This document shows, one piece after another, positions 21,196 to 31,577 of a stretch of DNA of 64,000 bases. The notes beneath the pieces were generated by a model. It saw only the letters and a list, made by a program, of their open reading frames with translations, searched no databases and was not told the origin of the DNA. Within the stretch, counting starts at the first letter, position 1, and every line of letters begins with the position of its first letter. This DNA is from Bathynomus jamesi (taxonomy: Eukaryota > Arthropoda > Malacostraca > Isopoda > Cirolanidae), in NCBI GenBank assembly GCA_023014485.1, contig JAJOZX010000918.1, forward strand, positions 941,501 through 1,005,500, written 5' to 3'. The position numbers and the translations under genes are program-made.

Positions 21196-21260
21196 ATGAG
21201 TAATTGTTACGATTATTGTGTTCATTTTATCGCATCTAAATAAATATTAATTATGCTGGT

Positions 21261-21267
<7 letters not shown>

Positions 21268-21305
<38 letters not shown>

Positions 21306-21349
21306 TTATATATATATAATTTATTTATTATATTATATATATATTATAT
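21268..21349. repeat. (TA)n-rich array
   Basis: TA runs broken by AATA and TTTATTTATTA interruptions, ending at a MITE boundary. Confidence 0.9.
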
Positions 21350-21580
21350 GAGGCGCTCCGGACCACAAGCTGCCAAGCGCCAAAATTAAAAAATGGGGGG
21401 AAATATGCAGTTAAAGTTTGTCAACTTGCAAAATACCATAACTTTTGAACCAACGATATTGATTGATTTCAACCATACGTACAGGTCCACGGGATGGAGG
21501 AAGGGTAGGGGAATATAGTGGTATAAATAACTCAATTCTAACCCTACTGGCGCTTGGCAGGTTGTGGTTCGGAGCGCCTC
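21350..21580. mobile_element. 231-bp MITE inside (TA)n
   Basis: Termini GAGGCGCTCCGGACCAC and, inverted, GAGGCGCTCCGAACCAC. The repeat is about 33 bp and includes GCCAAGCGCCA. (TA)n lies on both sides. No coding content. Confidence 0.85.
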
Positions 21581-21998
21581 ATATATATATAAACACCCCC
21601 CACACACACACACACTTTTTAAACTCATATACGAAAAAAACTGATGAATGAAATCTTAGAGCCATCGAACTGTGAAGAGCGTGATAAGTGTTTTGGGAGT
21701 AATTGAAGATTCTAACTGTGTTTTCTTTAAGTCATTAAATAGTGAGGTAGTCGCTAATCCAGCCAAACCTAACCTAATAACAAGTAATAAGGATTAGCAT
21801 ATTATTTTTCCGACAATAAAAATGTTCCTAGTTTTTTTTTTTTTTTTATATAAATTCTGTAATGTTCCAAAGAACCAAAAGTATTACCTCGTAAAAAAAA
21901 AAAAAAATGACGTCATTACATACGTCAATTATCACACTTATTTATGCTCGCTTGACTCACGCACGCACACACAGTGTCACACACACACACACACATAT

Positions 21999-22008
<10 letters not shown>
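21581..22008. other. No gene recognised, simple-repeat rich
   Basis: Contains (CA)n at about 21599-21615 and 21976-21994 and homopolymer A and T runs near 21830-21906. Open frames here come from these repeats. Confidence 0.5.
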
Positions 22009-22042
<34 letters not shown>

Positions 22043-22098
22043 TATATATGATGAATAAAACCACGAAGGAAAGGAAACACAAAAAGGTGCTCAAGCGC

Positions 22099-22120
22099 TT
22101 TCGTCTAATGACATCCTCAG
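22099..22120 (-). ncRNA. Hammerhead-like core, PLE copy 1 (3' side)
   Basis: Read on the minus strand: CTGAGGA, TGTCATTAGAC (a three-pair stem with an ATTA loop), GAAA, then GCGCTTGAGC. It fits CUGANGA-stem II-GAAA with a very short stem II, as in minimal Penelope hammerheads. The cleavage-site strand is not confirmed. Confidence 0.45.
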
Positions 22121-22490
22121 GAACACTGAAGTACATAAAAGGTTACGGCCTAATATAGGTTACATAAAGAAAAAAATAAATAAATAAATAACATACATAC
22201 ACACAAACATATATATATATATAATATATATATATATATACATATATACATATATATGCAATAAACGGAGAAGTAAAAATAAAAATTAAAAATTAAAGAT
22301 TAGAGGATTAACAAAGAGGCATACAGATTTGTAAGGAAAAATATCGATTTTTAGCACAAGATCAAATGAATTAAAAATACAAATTTATACTGAAAATCTG
22401 CCCGGGTTTAACACTTTGCCTTTTAGAGTCAAGTTTCGATATATATAAAAATAAAATGAAGATTAAGAGTTAATAAAGTAGCGTACAAGT

Positions 22491-23216
22491 TTACCAAAGA
22501 TTTAGCGTCCTACCCTTTTTATCTAAATTTGTTTTGAAGGAATTCAAAACAACAGGATCGAGTTGAAAAAGACCTTTGCTTATGTTGAAGTTATTTGAAA
22601 GTTGGATAATGGCAGACTCAAGAATATTTCTATTGACAATGTTGCTAGAATGAAATAAAACTGAAGCATTATTCCAATCAATACAGTGGGATAACTCTGA
22701 CAAATGGACAAAAAGAGCACTGGACAACTGTCCTGTTCTAACGGAATATTGATGCTGTTTTATACGTGTGTGCAAATCCTTTCCCGTCTGACCTATGTAA
22801 AAGGAATCACATTGTTTACACCCAATTTTATAGATAATGCCTGAATTATTGGTAGGGCTATTTTTTACTATGATATTTTTCACAATATTGTTATATGAAA
22901 ATACTACATTACTATCCAAAAGTTTAAGTACATTAGCAATGCCTAAAAAGCCCGGGAAAAATGGAAGTACTAAAATATTTTTTGACAAAGTACGAGTGTT
23001 ATTATTGACACGATAGAAAGTTCGTTTTGCCTTGTTGAGACAAGATTCCATAAACGCAGATGGGTAACACAGATCACTTCCAATACCGTTGATTTTTTCC
23101 AATTCGGCATCGATGTATTCCGGACTGGCGATCCTAAGGGCGCGGAGAAACATTGATGAAAAAATGGCCTTCTTAGTGAGGGTGTCATGTCTCGAGTAAA
23201 AGTGTACGTAGGACAA
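22491..23216 (-). pseudogene. Penelope-like RT C-terminus with GIY-YIG endonuclease
   Basis: The frame opens within the RT thumb (continuous upstream with YSIYRKTTNN-like residues, then FYSRH...FLRALRIASPEYIDAEL). It continues into a linker (ANVLKLLDSNVVFSYNN) and a GIY-YIG nuclease: GIIYKIGCKQCDSFYIGQTG, then R in LHTRIKQH. The Cys pair in KIGCKQC and the downstream SHCIDW are typical of the Penelope version. The 241 codons shown begin at a TTG, so no true start is present. The catalytic RT domain is missing, hence a 5'-truncated copy. A near-identical partner is at 30160-30700. Confidence 0.85.
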
Positions 23217-23333
23217 ATTGTTTGTTGTTTTCCGATAGATACTGTATGCCTCTTTGTTAATCCTCTAATCTTTAATTTTTAATTTTATTTTTACTTCTCC
23301 GTTTATTGCAATATATGTATGTGTGTAGATATG

Positions 23334-23367
<34 letters not shown>

Positions 23368-23452
23368 GTTTGTGTGTATGTATGTTATTTATTTATTTTT
23401 TTTCTTTCTGTAACCTATATATAGGCCGTAACCTTTATGTACTTCAGTGTTC

Positions 23453-23474
23453 CTGAGGATGTCATTAGACGAAA
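23453..23474 (+). ncRNA. Hammerhead-like core, PLE copy 1 (5' side)
   Basis: The same CTGAGGA...GAAA core in inverted orientation relative to the one at 22099-22120, within the other terminal repeat. One base differs just after GAAA. Confidence 0.45.
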
Positions 23475-23560
23475 GAGCTTGAGCACCTTTTGTGTTTCCT
23501 TTCCTTCGTGGTTTTATTCATCATAAAATTTTTCACGTGTTACTTTCGTGAAATAATTTT

Positions 23561-23562
<2 letters not shown>

Positions 23563-23616
<54 letters not shown>

Positions 23617-23645
23617 ATATATATACAGTATATAATATATATATA
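23563..23645. repeat. (TA)n array
   Basis: About 83 bases of TA with few interruptions, joining the Penelope-like element to the next hAT-like element. Confidence 0.95.
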
Positions 23646-26350
23646 TAGGGTGGTCCACAGAATGGGGTAAAAAATCGAAGTTCAATTTTCTTTCCTCCCA
23701 GGCTATAATCTGGTTCCTTGTAGCTAAAAATATTTCATGTAAAATTTAGGCAAATCGAATAACTTTTAGGGGTGGCTCAAAGCTGTTTTTTGTATACCAT
23801 TATGCCCTTTATTAATATACATAGTGAATAATTAAATGAAACATTATTACAGATACATTAACTAATGATTATTTTCTTTCAGATAGATTTATTAAATTTA
23901 CAGGTTTTGCAATGTCAAATAAACGTACATTTTACTTAATGAAAAAGTCAGAGGAAACAATCACTGGAGCCAAGCTGCCTTCCCGTGGCCAGGTCCTCCG
24001 CATGTTCCTCCACCATAATCAAGTCTTGAAGAAGGAGATCAAACCTAGTTCAGAAGCTGTTTTTGAAGAATTGCGTCTCTTCTGGGAGAGAGCCCGAATC
24101 CCTACTCAAAGGAAAGACCACATTCTTCACAAAATTCAGGCTCTACACTTGGAGTGGAAAGCGATTAAGAAGAATGCTGGGAGGAAAAGCAACTCTCAGT
24201 TAGAAAAAGAGAAAACCTTTCAGGAAGAAATGGAGAACCTATTGATGTCGCCCATGCTGATGCCTTTACCTTAATCAAAAATGAAGAAGACCGGCAGTTC
24301 TTGATCCAACAAAGGAAAGCGGGACGAGTGGGATCAATGGTCTCTGCAGATATGGTGACTGACAAGGCAGAAAAGAGAGCTGCTGAGAAGCAAATGAAAT
24401 TGGTAAATAGGAAGCGGAAAGCTGAAGAAGAAAAATATGCTGCTTCACAGGAAGTTATGCTAGATCAGGGAAGTTCTTCTTCTGAGTCTTTATGTGAGTC
24501 AGAAAGAGAAGATGAAGATTACCTTATTAATCCCCCATCTACCAGCGGACCAACTCCACCAAAGAAAAAGGCAGCAAAGAATATCATATCTCCTGAATTG
24601 GCTGCTGCTCTGGACAGGACTGGCATCAGTGACAGGAGGGCCACCTTTGTATTAGCTGAAACTGCATCTAGCCTGGTCAAGATCTTTCAGAGGTGAACAT
24701 CTCTCGTTCTTCAATCAAAAGGCACGAGAGAGGCATCGAAGGCAAATAACCCATGCCATTAAAGCTAGCTTTAGTCCAAGTATTTCGATTGTCCACTGGG
24801 ATGGGAAGTTGATCCCTAATCTACTTGCCAAGAATGAAAAGGTAGACAGACTCCCAGTCCTTGTCTCTTCAGTTGAATCAGGTGATTCAAAACTGCTTGG
24901 TATTCCCAAACCAAGTGGAACAGGGGAAGCTCAATCAGCTGCAGTGTATAATCTTCTTTCCGAATGGAACATAGATAAGTCAATAATCGGAATGTTATCA
25001 GATACTACAGCATCAATACAGGAACAAACAGGGGAGCATGCGTTCTTCTGGAACAGAAACTTGGTCGACCACTCTTCTATTTTGCCTGTAGGCATCATTG
25101 CATGGAAGTCATGTATGGAGGAGTGTTTGAAGCAGTCCATGGTTCATCTTCTGCCCCTGAGCCACTTTTTTTCAAAAGGTTCCAATCTATGTGGGACAAC
25201 ATTGATTTAAAAACCTTCTCTACATCACAGGATGATGATGAGATGAAGGAGCAAGTTGATCCTTTCAGAAATGAAATAATTGCCTTTGCCAAAGAACATC
25301 TGGCCACTGGAAATTTTCGAGATGACTATAAAGAGTTTTGGAACTTTCTTTGATCTTTCTTGGTGAAAAAATTGAAAGTTACACATTCAAACGTCCTGCT
25401 GGCACGCACTATGCAAGGTGGATGGCTAAAGTTATCTATGCCATCAAAATGTGGCTTTTTCGAAATCAAATCACCCTGACTCCTCGAGAGAAGAAGGACC
25501 TGAAAACCCTTACCCTTTTTGGAGTCCTAATCTACTTAAAAAGCTGGATCACTGCTCCTATTCCATCACAAGCTCCGAAGAATGCTCTGGATCTTATCCA
25601 AAAGTTAAAGGACTATCATGACCAGAAAGTGGCCAAAGCAGCTCTCAAGAAATTTGAAAACCATCTATGGTACTTATCAGAAGAGCTGGTGGCCCTTGCT
25701 CTCTTCGATCAAACTGTTGCACCAGACACCAAGGGAATCATGGTCCAGTGTATGAGGAAAAGGAGGGGTCATTAGACTTCTCAAAGAGAAGAAGACTCAA
25801 GGAATGCAAAGCAACACTGAAATTAGAAACTCTTGCCACAAAGAACTCATTAAAGCTTCTTAAGGCCCTACCGATCAATATTAGTTTTCTTGATGATGAC
25901 CCCAGCACCTGGGAGGAGAATGAAAACTTCCAAGGAGCTAAAAGAATCATAGGAAACATCAAAGTAGTTAATGATCATGCTGAAAGGGCAGTAGCTCTCA
26001 TTCAGACCTTCAGCGGAACTCTGACGAAAGGAGAAGATCAACTCCAGTTTCTCTTAAGTGTGGTGGATGAGCACCGAAAGAGGTTTCCTGATTCTAACAA
26101 GTCCACAATCTTAGCTGGGCAACAATGAGTGGCCTGGTCAGCCATGATACCCCCGCCAACAAGCGGATAATACCCATATATATGGGGGGGACCCAGAAGC
26201 CATGAATGTGGACTTCTGGGGGTAGTTGAGCCACCTCTAAATATTAACCGATTGAACCCAAAGTTTGCTCAGAGAAGTTTTTTGGGAAAGAAACCTAATG
26301 AAACCCTGGGAGGAAGAATTTAAAATACTTCCATTTTGTGGACCACCCTA
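23646..26350 (+). mobile_element. Second hAT-like element, same type as 5796-8960
   Basis: Starts TAGGGTGGTCCACA and ends TGTGGACCACCCTA (14-bp perfect inverted repeat). It sits in (TA)n, so an 8-bp duplication (TATATATA-like) is expected but cannot be resolved. The coding region shares the motif order of the transposase at 6306-8552 and begins in the same way, with an acceptor-like TTTCTTTCAG before ATGTC. It is frameshifted and no longer autonomous. Confidence 0.88.
23912..26128 (+). pseudogene. hAT-like transposase, frameshifted
   Basis: It starts MSNKRTFYLMKKSEETITG. The first shift is near 24240; the downstream frame continues DVAHADAFTLIKNEEDRQF. Further shifts occur near 24690-24740 and 25090, and a stop near 25350. 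The core reads IVHWDGKLIPNL (first Asp), GMLSDTTAS (second Asp), a C-R-H-H segment near 25090 after the shift, and HYARWMAKVIYAIKMWLF (Arg-Trp). This is the same order as D, D, C..H, RW in the intact relative at 6306-8552, but sequence identity is low, so the two are different lineages. I recall similar HWDGK/DTT/CRHH proteins as unnamed proteins in arthropods, without a family name. Confidence 0.8.
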
Positions 26351-26362
26351 ATATATATATAT

Positions 26363-26403
<41 letters not shown>
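26351..26403. repeat. (TA)n array
   Basis: About 50 bases of TA between the hAT-like element and the 3' end of a minus-strand LINE. Confidence 0.95.
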
Positions 26404-26407
<4 letters not shown>

Positions 26408-26991
26408 ATTAAAAACTTTATTGTCAAACCAATAGCCCACGTGTGTGTGTGTGTGTGTGTGTTATTTTGTACAACAAACTCATGAAAATTTATTAAGGTA
26501 CAATAAAGTGACGTGAACTCTCGCAGTTTATATACCTTTCAGCCTTTCAGGTATTCCGTGCGATGATCTTCGCATATACTGTAGATATACACCTCGTTAA
26601 CCTCGTCCAGGTTCCGTGTGTTGGTCTCTCTTCACACGAAGGTCAAACTGGTGGTCCCGCAGTGAGTTGTTCTCTTGCGCTTTCCACCGCACATAGGCAG
26701 ATAAACCCGGCTCAGCTGGTACCGTCCTGAGCCAGGCATCTAATCTTCTCTTAAAGACTTCAACTTTGACCTCTGTAACGTTTCTGAGATCCTTTGGAAA
26801 CTGGTTAAAAAGTCTTGGCCCCCTGACAACCAAGCTATTTTCCTTCAGTGTTGAGGACGTCCTTGTCAGGCCTTTAATTTGGGAACACTGCACATTCTGC
26901 GTTTCCTATTTTCCAGCGTTGTTTGGGTGGTAGTTGGGTTTAGTTTGAGGTTTGGTACCAGTTTTTAGATCATTTTCCATATGTAGATTAT

Positions 26992-27841
26992 CGTGTGCGG
27001 AAATTTGTACGTCAACATTTGTACGACGGAAATTTATACGCCAGCATTTGTCCGCCAGAACATTTATACGACTGGAAATTTATACGACTGACATTTGTAC
27101 AACGGTAATTTAAGTACAGTATGTGCTCTACCGGACTTTTTTGACTTAAGTATGCGATCTACCCATGATAATAACCGTGACTTCATCCTTTTATATAAAC
27201 ATAAGCACAGTTGAAAAAAAAAAAAAAAAAAAAAGTAAACATTATTTAAATATTTTGAAAATAATTTCAATTTGAAGAATTTTAAATTTTATCATGTATC
27301 ACAGCGCATTAAAGGATTAACAGGTAGGTAAATGGTTATTGAATAGGTACAGGACTACAGGTGGTTAGGTTAGGTTAGGTTAGGTTAGGTCTGGAGATTA
27401 ATGAGAAAAAACTCGCAAGATTTGTTCCCCGATTTTTTAAATGACATTCGTTAGGTTAGGTTAGGTTAGGTTAGGTTAGTTAGGTCTGGAGATTAATGAT
27501 AAAAAACTCGCAAGATTTGTTCTCCGATTTTTTAAATGACATTTGTTCTGTATATCGCTAGTTACATTTTCTCTTAAATTGATAAGCTGAAATCTAGTTT
27601 CAATTATGCATTTAATTATTGTAATATGTAATTTCATAATTTGTGATAATTTGTATTTTAACTTACCTAGTTTCAAATTCAATTTTATTAACTGATCATG
27701 AATTTTTTTATTATAACGTATAAATTACCGTCGTACAAATGCTTGGCGTATAAATTTCCAGTCGTATAAATGTTCTGGCGTACAAATGCTGGCGTATAAA
27801 TTCCCGTCGTACAAATGTTGGCGTAAAAATTTCCGGGTTTC
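26992..27841. mobile_element. Mutator-like foldback element with TTAGG core
   Basis: An 850-bp element with a perfect 9-bp duplication GTAGATTAT (26983-26991 and 27842-27850), inserted into LINE sequence. Both ends carry tandem units of about 14-15 bp alternating GTCGTACAAATG- and GGCGTATAAATTT-like motifs, inverted relative to each other. The interior has two tandem copies of about 110 bp, each headed by a TTAGG run. There is no transposase. The architecture matches the FLYWCH foldback at 14848-15892, but the sequence differs. Confidence 0.85.
27365..27484. repeat. Interstitial TTAGG repeats
   Basis: Five units at 27365-27389 and about six at 27451-27484, in GGTTAGG phase, inside the foldback element. 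TTAGG is the usual arthropod telomere repeat. Here it is internal to a transposon and does not mark a chromosome end. Confidence 0.9.
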
Positions 27842-28423
27842 GTAGATTATAGTGTACCTCTTTTCTTCTTTCCAGGGAGTACAGATTTAGTTTATGTAGT
27901 CTTTCCAGTAGTTCAGTTCTTTGCAGCCATCAATCTTAGCTGTGAAATGTCTCTGCGTTTCTTCTAGTTTATTAGTTTCTTCCTTTTTATATGGGGACGT
28001 CAAAACTGAGTAGTATTCAAGTTTTGGTATGATCAGTGTTCTCAGCAGGGGAATCATTACTGTCTTGTCCCTCCTTTTGAACGTTCTTAGTACCTGTCCC
28101 GCGACTCTTTTTGCTTTGTTTATTGCTATCTGATTTTATGTCTCGAATTTGGCATCATCGGTCATTATTACCCAATTATTACCCCCAAGTCAACTGCTTT
28201 CGTGCTTCTCTGAATTTCCTGTCTATCTGGAGCATAATATGCAGTCTGTTTAAGTTCCTCATTTCTACCATATTTCAAGAGGTGAAATTTCTCGGTGTTA
28301 AATGTCATATTGTTGTCTTCTGACCATTTATATATTTTGTTTGTCCCTCTGCAAGGTCTCCACTTCATTTGCATCATTGATTTTTCTGCTGATCTTTGTA
28401 TCGTCCGCGAAAGATGTTACTAT

Positions 28424-30122
28424 TAGGGTTTCTCATTTCCCGGCCTTTTGCTTATCCCGGGATTCCGGGATAAAAATTATTCCCTTCCCGGGATCCCGGG
28501 AAATCCCGGGATATAATTAATTATATTTAAAATATATAAAATAAATTAACCTAGAAAAGAGGGGGTATATTATTTTTTATTTTTTTTTATAGTCATTTAA
28601 TAAGTTCTGCAATCTCCATGATGGGCAAAATAAAATAATATTGCTGTGAAAATATGTATTAAAAAAAATACTTTTGAATTACATAGAAAATTTTCACAAA
28701 TAAAAAAATTGCTCCGTTTCATTGAAAACTTAATGAATACAACGAAAAAAAATTGCCTTTGAATTGCTTAGAAAATTTAAAGAAAAATAAAAATTACCTT
28801 CAAATTGCAAAGAACTTCAATGAATTCAACCAAAAAATTATCACTGTGAATTTTTTATAGTACGATTTCAAAAACAAAGATGGTCAATACTTCGATCACT
28901 CAATCGTGTTCTCATTTTAGTCACGAAAAGTCCTGCTGCTGAGAATGCCCTTTCCGATTCTATTGACGTGGGTGGAATCGTCTTTAATGCATTCAAGAGA
29001 AGAGAGATGTTCTGCGTTTTTTCGCCCGTAGCCTCGAAGATCTCTAGTTCCTTTTTAAGGTGCTTTGCAGCGCTTGCTTTGCTGTCTAGTGTTCTTGATT
29101 TCTCTACCTCGGCTGCTTTAATAGCTGCATCAAGCCTTTCAGCTAGAGTCATCGAAGATGACTGAGGGACAGCTGATTCTTGCACATCATTATCTTCATC
29201 TGTCTCACTAGAGGTAGAATCAGCAGGTACTCCAAAAAGGCGATCTAACATCTGCTTTGCTGATGAAATTAACATAGACTTGGTTGGTAAGGCTGGCAAA
29301 CTTCTGTCACTTGCGAAAGTTGAGACCTTTTTATAATTCTTTCCACTATTGAGGTATTGTATGAGGCCAGTCAAGTTCTCATTTCTTCTCTCTGTTATGC
29401 GTCGAATGAACGACTCCTTTAGTTTTTTGAAAAAGGTGTGTTTAGTTGATTTAGTTCGTTCAAATGAAATGAAAAAAAACACCTTCTGATGAAAGTAAAG
29501 TCGATTCTCTGTTGCCCAGCTTTTCTGCTCCAACTTTTAATGGCTCCAGCGATGCCACAATGTCACGAATTACAGCAACTTCTTGTTTGTCAAGGTCAAA
29601 ATTGTCCATATCTTTATTGCAGTCGATGAGAGCTTTCGATACGGATGACCTTATTTTGATAAATCGCTCCAGCATGGCTAAAAGACTATTCCATCTGGTT
29701 TTGGAATCCAGCAATAGATGCAAACTTTTTCCTTGTTCCTGTTGAACATATCCTTGTAAGATGTTATTCTTTAAAGGTGATTTGCGAAATTTTTTTGCTA
29801 TTTTTCTGACTTTATTGATGATTTGAGACACGTTGATTTCTTTACCTACAGTGTCGTGCGATCCAAATGAAATATCTATCTCGAACGGATCCTCATCAAA
29901 GCGCTCACACAAAACACTTTCAAAATCAATACTATGATTGAAATCTTCTCCATCTTCATCTATGTTGTCATTATGTTCGTCATCTTCAGTTTGAATTTCT
30001 TCAGAAAGAGTGATTGCAATATCCCGGGATTTCCCGGGACAGGGAGAATTTCCCGGGAAATTTAAATTAGCTAAAAATCTACCGGGATCCCGGGATCCCG
30101 GGATCCCGGTAAAGAAACCCTA
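28424..30122 (-). mobile_element. hAT element with CCCGGG-rich ends (1699 bp)
   Basis: Termini TAGGGTTTC and GAAACCCTA. A perfect 8-bp duplication GTTACTAT lies at 28416-28423 and 30123-30130, splitting the LINE within its FADD-encoding region. About 100 bp at each end is packed with copies of TCCCGGGA/CCCGGGAT. The interior encodes only the C-terminal half of a transposase, so it is an internally deleted, non-autonomous copy. Confidence 0.92.
28868..30020 (-). pseudogene. hAT transposase C-terminal half
   Basis: From 30020 downward the frame reads an acidic stretch, then CERFDEDPFEIDISF, LLLDSKTRWNSLLAML (the hAT TRWNS motif), a frameshift near 29480, and an alpha-helical linker. It ends in PPTSIESERAFSAAGLF and MRTRLSDRSIDHLCF, the hAT C-terminal dimerisation domain. 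The BED finger and the N-terminal catalytic Asp residues are absent. Confidence 0.85.
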
Positions 30123-30210
30123 GTTACTATACTGTTGCTGTTTACGCCACTGTTTATGTCTCAACAAGGCAAAACGAACTTTCTATCGTGTCAATATTAA
30201 CACTCGTACT

Positions 30211-30618
30211 TTGTCAAAAAATATTTTAGTACTTCCATTTTTCCCGGGCTTTTTAGGCATTGCTAATGTACTTAAACTTTTGGATATTAATGTAGTATTT
30301 TCATATAACAATATTGTGAAAAATATCATAGTAAAAAATAGCCCTACCAATAATTCAGGTATTATCTATAAAATTGGTTGTAAACAATGTGATTCCTTTT
30401 ACATAGGTCAGACGGGAAAGGATTTGCACACACGTATAAAACAGCATCAATATTCCGTTAGAACAGGACAGTTGTCCAGTGCCCTTTTTGTCCATTTGTC
30501 AGAGTTAGCCCACTGTATTGATTGGAATAATGCTTCAGTTTTATTCCTTCAAGCAACATTGTTAATAGAAATATTCTTGAGTCTGCCATTATCCAACTTT
30601 CAAATAACTTCAACATAA
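30211..30618 (+). pseudogene. GIY-YIG C-terminus of PLE copy 2
   Basis: Starts within the linker (SKNILVLPFFPGFLGIANVL), continues through the complete GIY-YIG core, and loses frame near 30545. The downstream LFQLDPVILNSFKTDLDKK segment is still recognisable to about 30705. No RT domain is present. Confidence 0.75.
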
Positions 30619-31241
30619 GCAAAGGTCTTTTTCAACTCGATCCTGTTATTTTGAATTCCTTTAAAACAGATTTAGATAAGAAGGGTAAAACATTAAATCT
30701 TTGGTAAACTTGTCTTCTACTTTATTAACTTTTAATTTGCATTTTATTTTTTTATATATATCGAAACCTGACCATAGGCAGCAGTGTGTTAAAACCCGGG
30801 CAGAGTTCCAGTATAAATTTGTATTTTTATAATCCATTGATCTTGTGCTAAAAATCGATTAACTTTAATTTGCATTTATTTTTTTTATATATATCGAAAC
30901 CTGACCATAGGCAGCAGTGTGTTAAAACCCGGGCAGAGTTCCAGTATAAATTTGTATTTTTATAATCCATTTGATCTTGTGCTAAAAATCGATATTTTTC
31001 CTTACAAATCTGTACGCCTCACGGGTAATCCTTTAAGGTTTTAATTTTAATTTTTTATTTTTACTTCTCTTTATTGTATATATATGTAGTATGTATGTAT
31101 GTATGTATTTGTATATATAGATATGTATGTATATATATATATGTATATGTGTGTGTGTATGTATGTTATTTATTTTTTCTTTTTTTCTTTCTGTAACCTA
31201 TATAATTTATAGGCTTAACCTTTTTATGTACTTCAGTGTTC

Positions 31242-31263
31242 CTGAGGATGCCATTAGACGAAA
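31242..31263 (+). ncRNA. Hammerhead-like core, PLE copy 2
   Basis: CTGAGGA, TGCCATTAGAC, GAAA. The T-to-C change relative to copy 1 breaks one pair of the short stem II, so it is probably weaker or inactive. Confidence 0.35.
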
Positions 31264-31365
31264 GCGCTTGAGCACCATTTGTGTTTCCTTTCCTTCGTGG
31301 TTTTATTCATCATAAATATTTTTCACGTGTTACTTTCGTGAAATAATTTTCATATATATATATAT

Positions 31366-31529
31366 AAGCAAACAACCACAGGGAGGGAAAAAGAAACACG
31401 AAACAACTATTTCTTTCTTGTCCTTGAAGATGTTAATATATCACAAAAGCGCTCGTATTTCGTGTTTCTTTTTCCTTTTTCCCTGTGGTTGTTTGCTTAA
31501 TAAGATCACGTGTTATTCTGTGATTTTAC

Positions 31530-31532
<3 letters not shown>
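31366..31532 (+). mobile_element. Penelope-type terminal hairpin (third family)
   Basis: Arms sharing AAGCAAACAACCACAGGG and GAAACACGAAA fold around CTTGAAGATG...AAAAGCGCT, a decayed version of the hammerhead region. The tail ATCACGTGTTATTCTGTGAT matches the tails at 17740 and 31355 in form. (TA)n bounds both sides. Confidence 0.55.

Positions 31533-31576
<44 letters not shown>

Positions 31577-31577
<1 letters not shown>

Larger units (their letters stand above)
22051..23562 (-). mobile_element. Penelope-like element, copy 1 (5'-truncated)
   Basis: The coding part (see the frame at 22491-23216) is flanked by inverted copies of a terminal repeat. The block GATGAATAAAACCACGAAGG at 22051 recurs inverted near 23500-23520, together with GTGTTTCCTTTCC and the hammerhead-like motif. 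(TA)n bounds both sides. Inverted terminal repeats and a GIY-YIG C-terminus define Penelope-like retroelements. The reverse transcriptase is cut off in its thumb region, where the block AGGATTAACAAAGAGGCATA recurs inverted. Confidence 0.85.
26404..30160 (-). pseudogene. CR1/jockey-like LINE, split by two transposons
   Basis: Read on the minus strand, coding similarity starts at about 30160 with VNSNSIVTSFADDTKISR (the FADD catalytic motif). It is interrupted by a hAT (28424-30122), continues at 28423-27851 (IYKWSEDNNMTFNTEKFHLL), is interrupted by a Mutator-like element (26992-27841), and resumes from 26982 to about 26590 (RLFNQFPKDLRNVTEVKVEVFKRRLDAWLRTVP). The 3' UTR reaches (TA)n at 26404. 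It is the same family as 42225-43640. Frameshifts and stops make it non-functional, and it is 5'-truncated where PLE copy 2 begins. Confidence 0.8.
30161..31355 (+). mobile_element. Penelope-like element, copy 2 (5'-truncated)
   Basis: Nearly identical to copy 1 in the GIY-YIG region (GIIYKIGCKQCDSFYIGQTG). It is frameshifted after about 30545, where copy 1 continues SSNIVNRNILES. Two tandem copies of about 130 bp of 3' UTR follow (about 30740-30990), then the terminal repeat with the hammerhead-like motif and the TTTCACGTGTTACTTTCGTG tail, ending at (TA)n. Confidence 0.8.

Noticed and set aside
21907..22158. Open frames rich in His-Thr and Ile-Tyr
   Set aside because: They are read-through of (CA)n and (TA)n microsatellites with no domain. 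Similar frames at 10659-10892, 38744-38950 and 58153-58404 were rejected for the same reason.
27365..27484. Telomere or subtelomere
   Set aside because: TTAGG tracts are short and lie inside a transposon with a 9-bp target duplication.
31366..31532. Active hammerhead in the third Penelope-type hairpin
   Set aside because: The core reads CTTGAAGA and CAAAA where CUGANGA and GAAA are required, so it is decayed.
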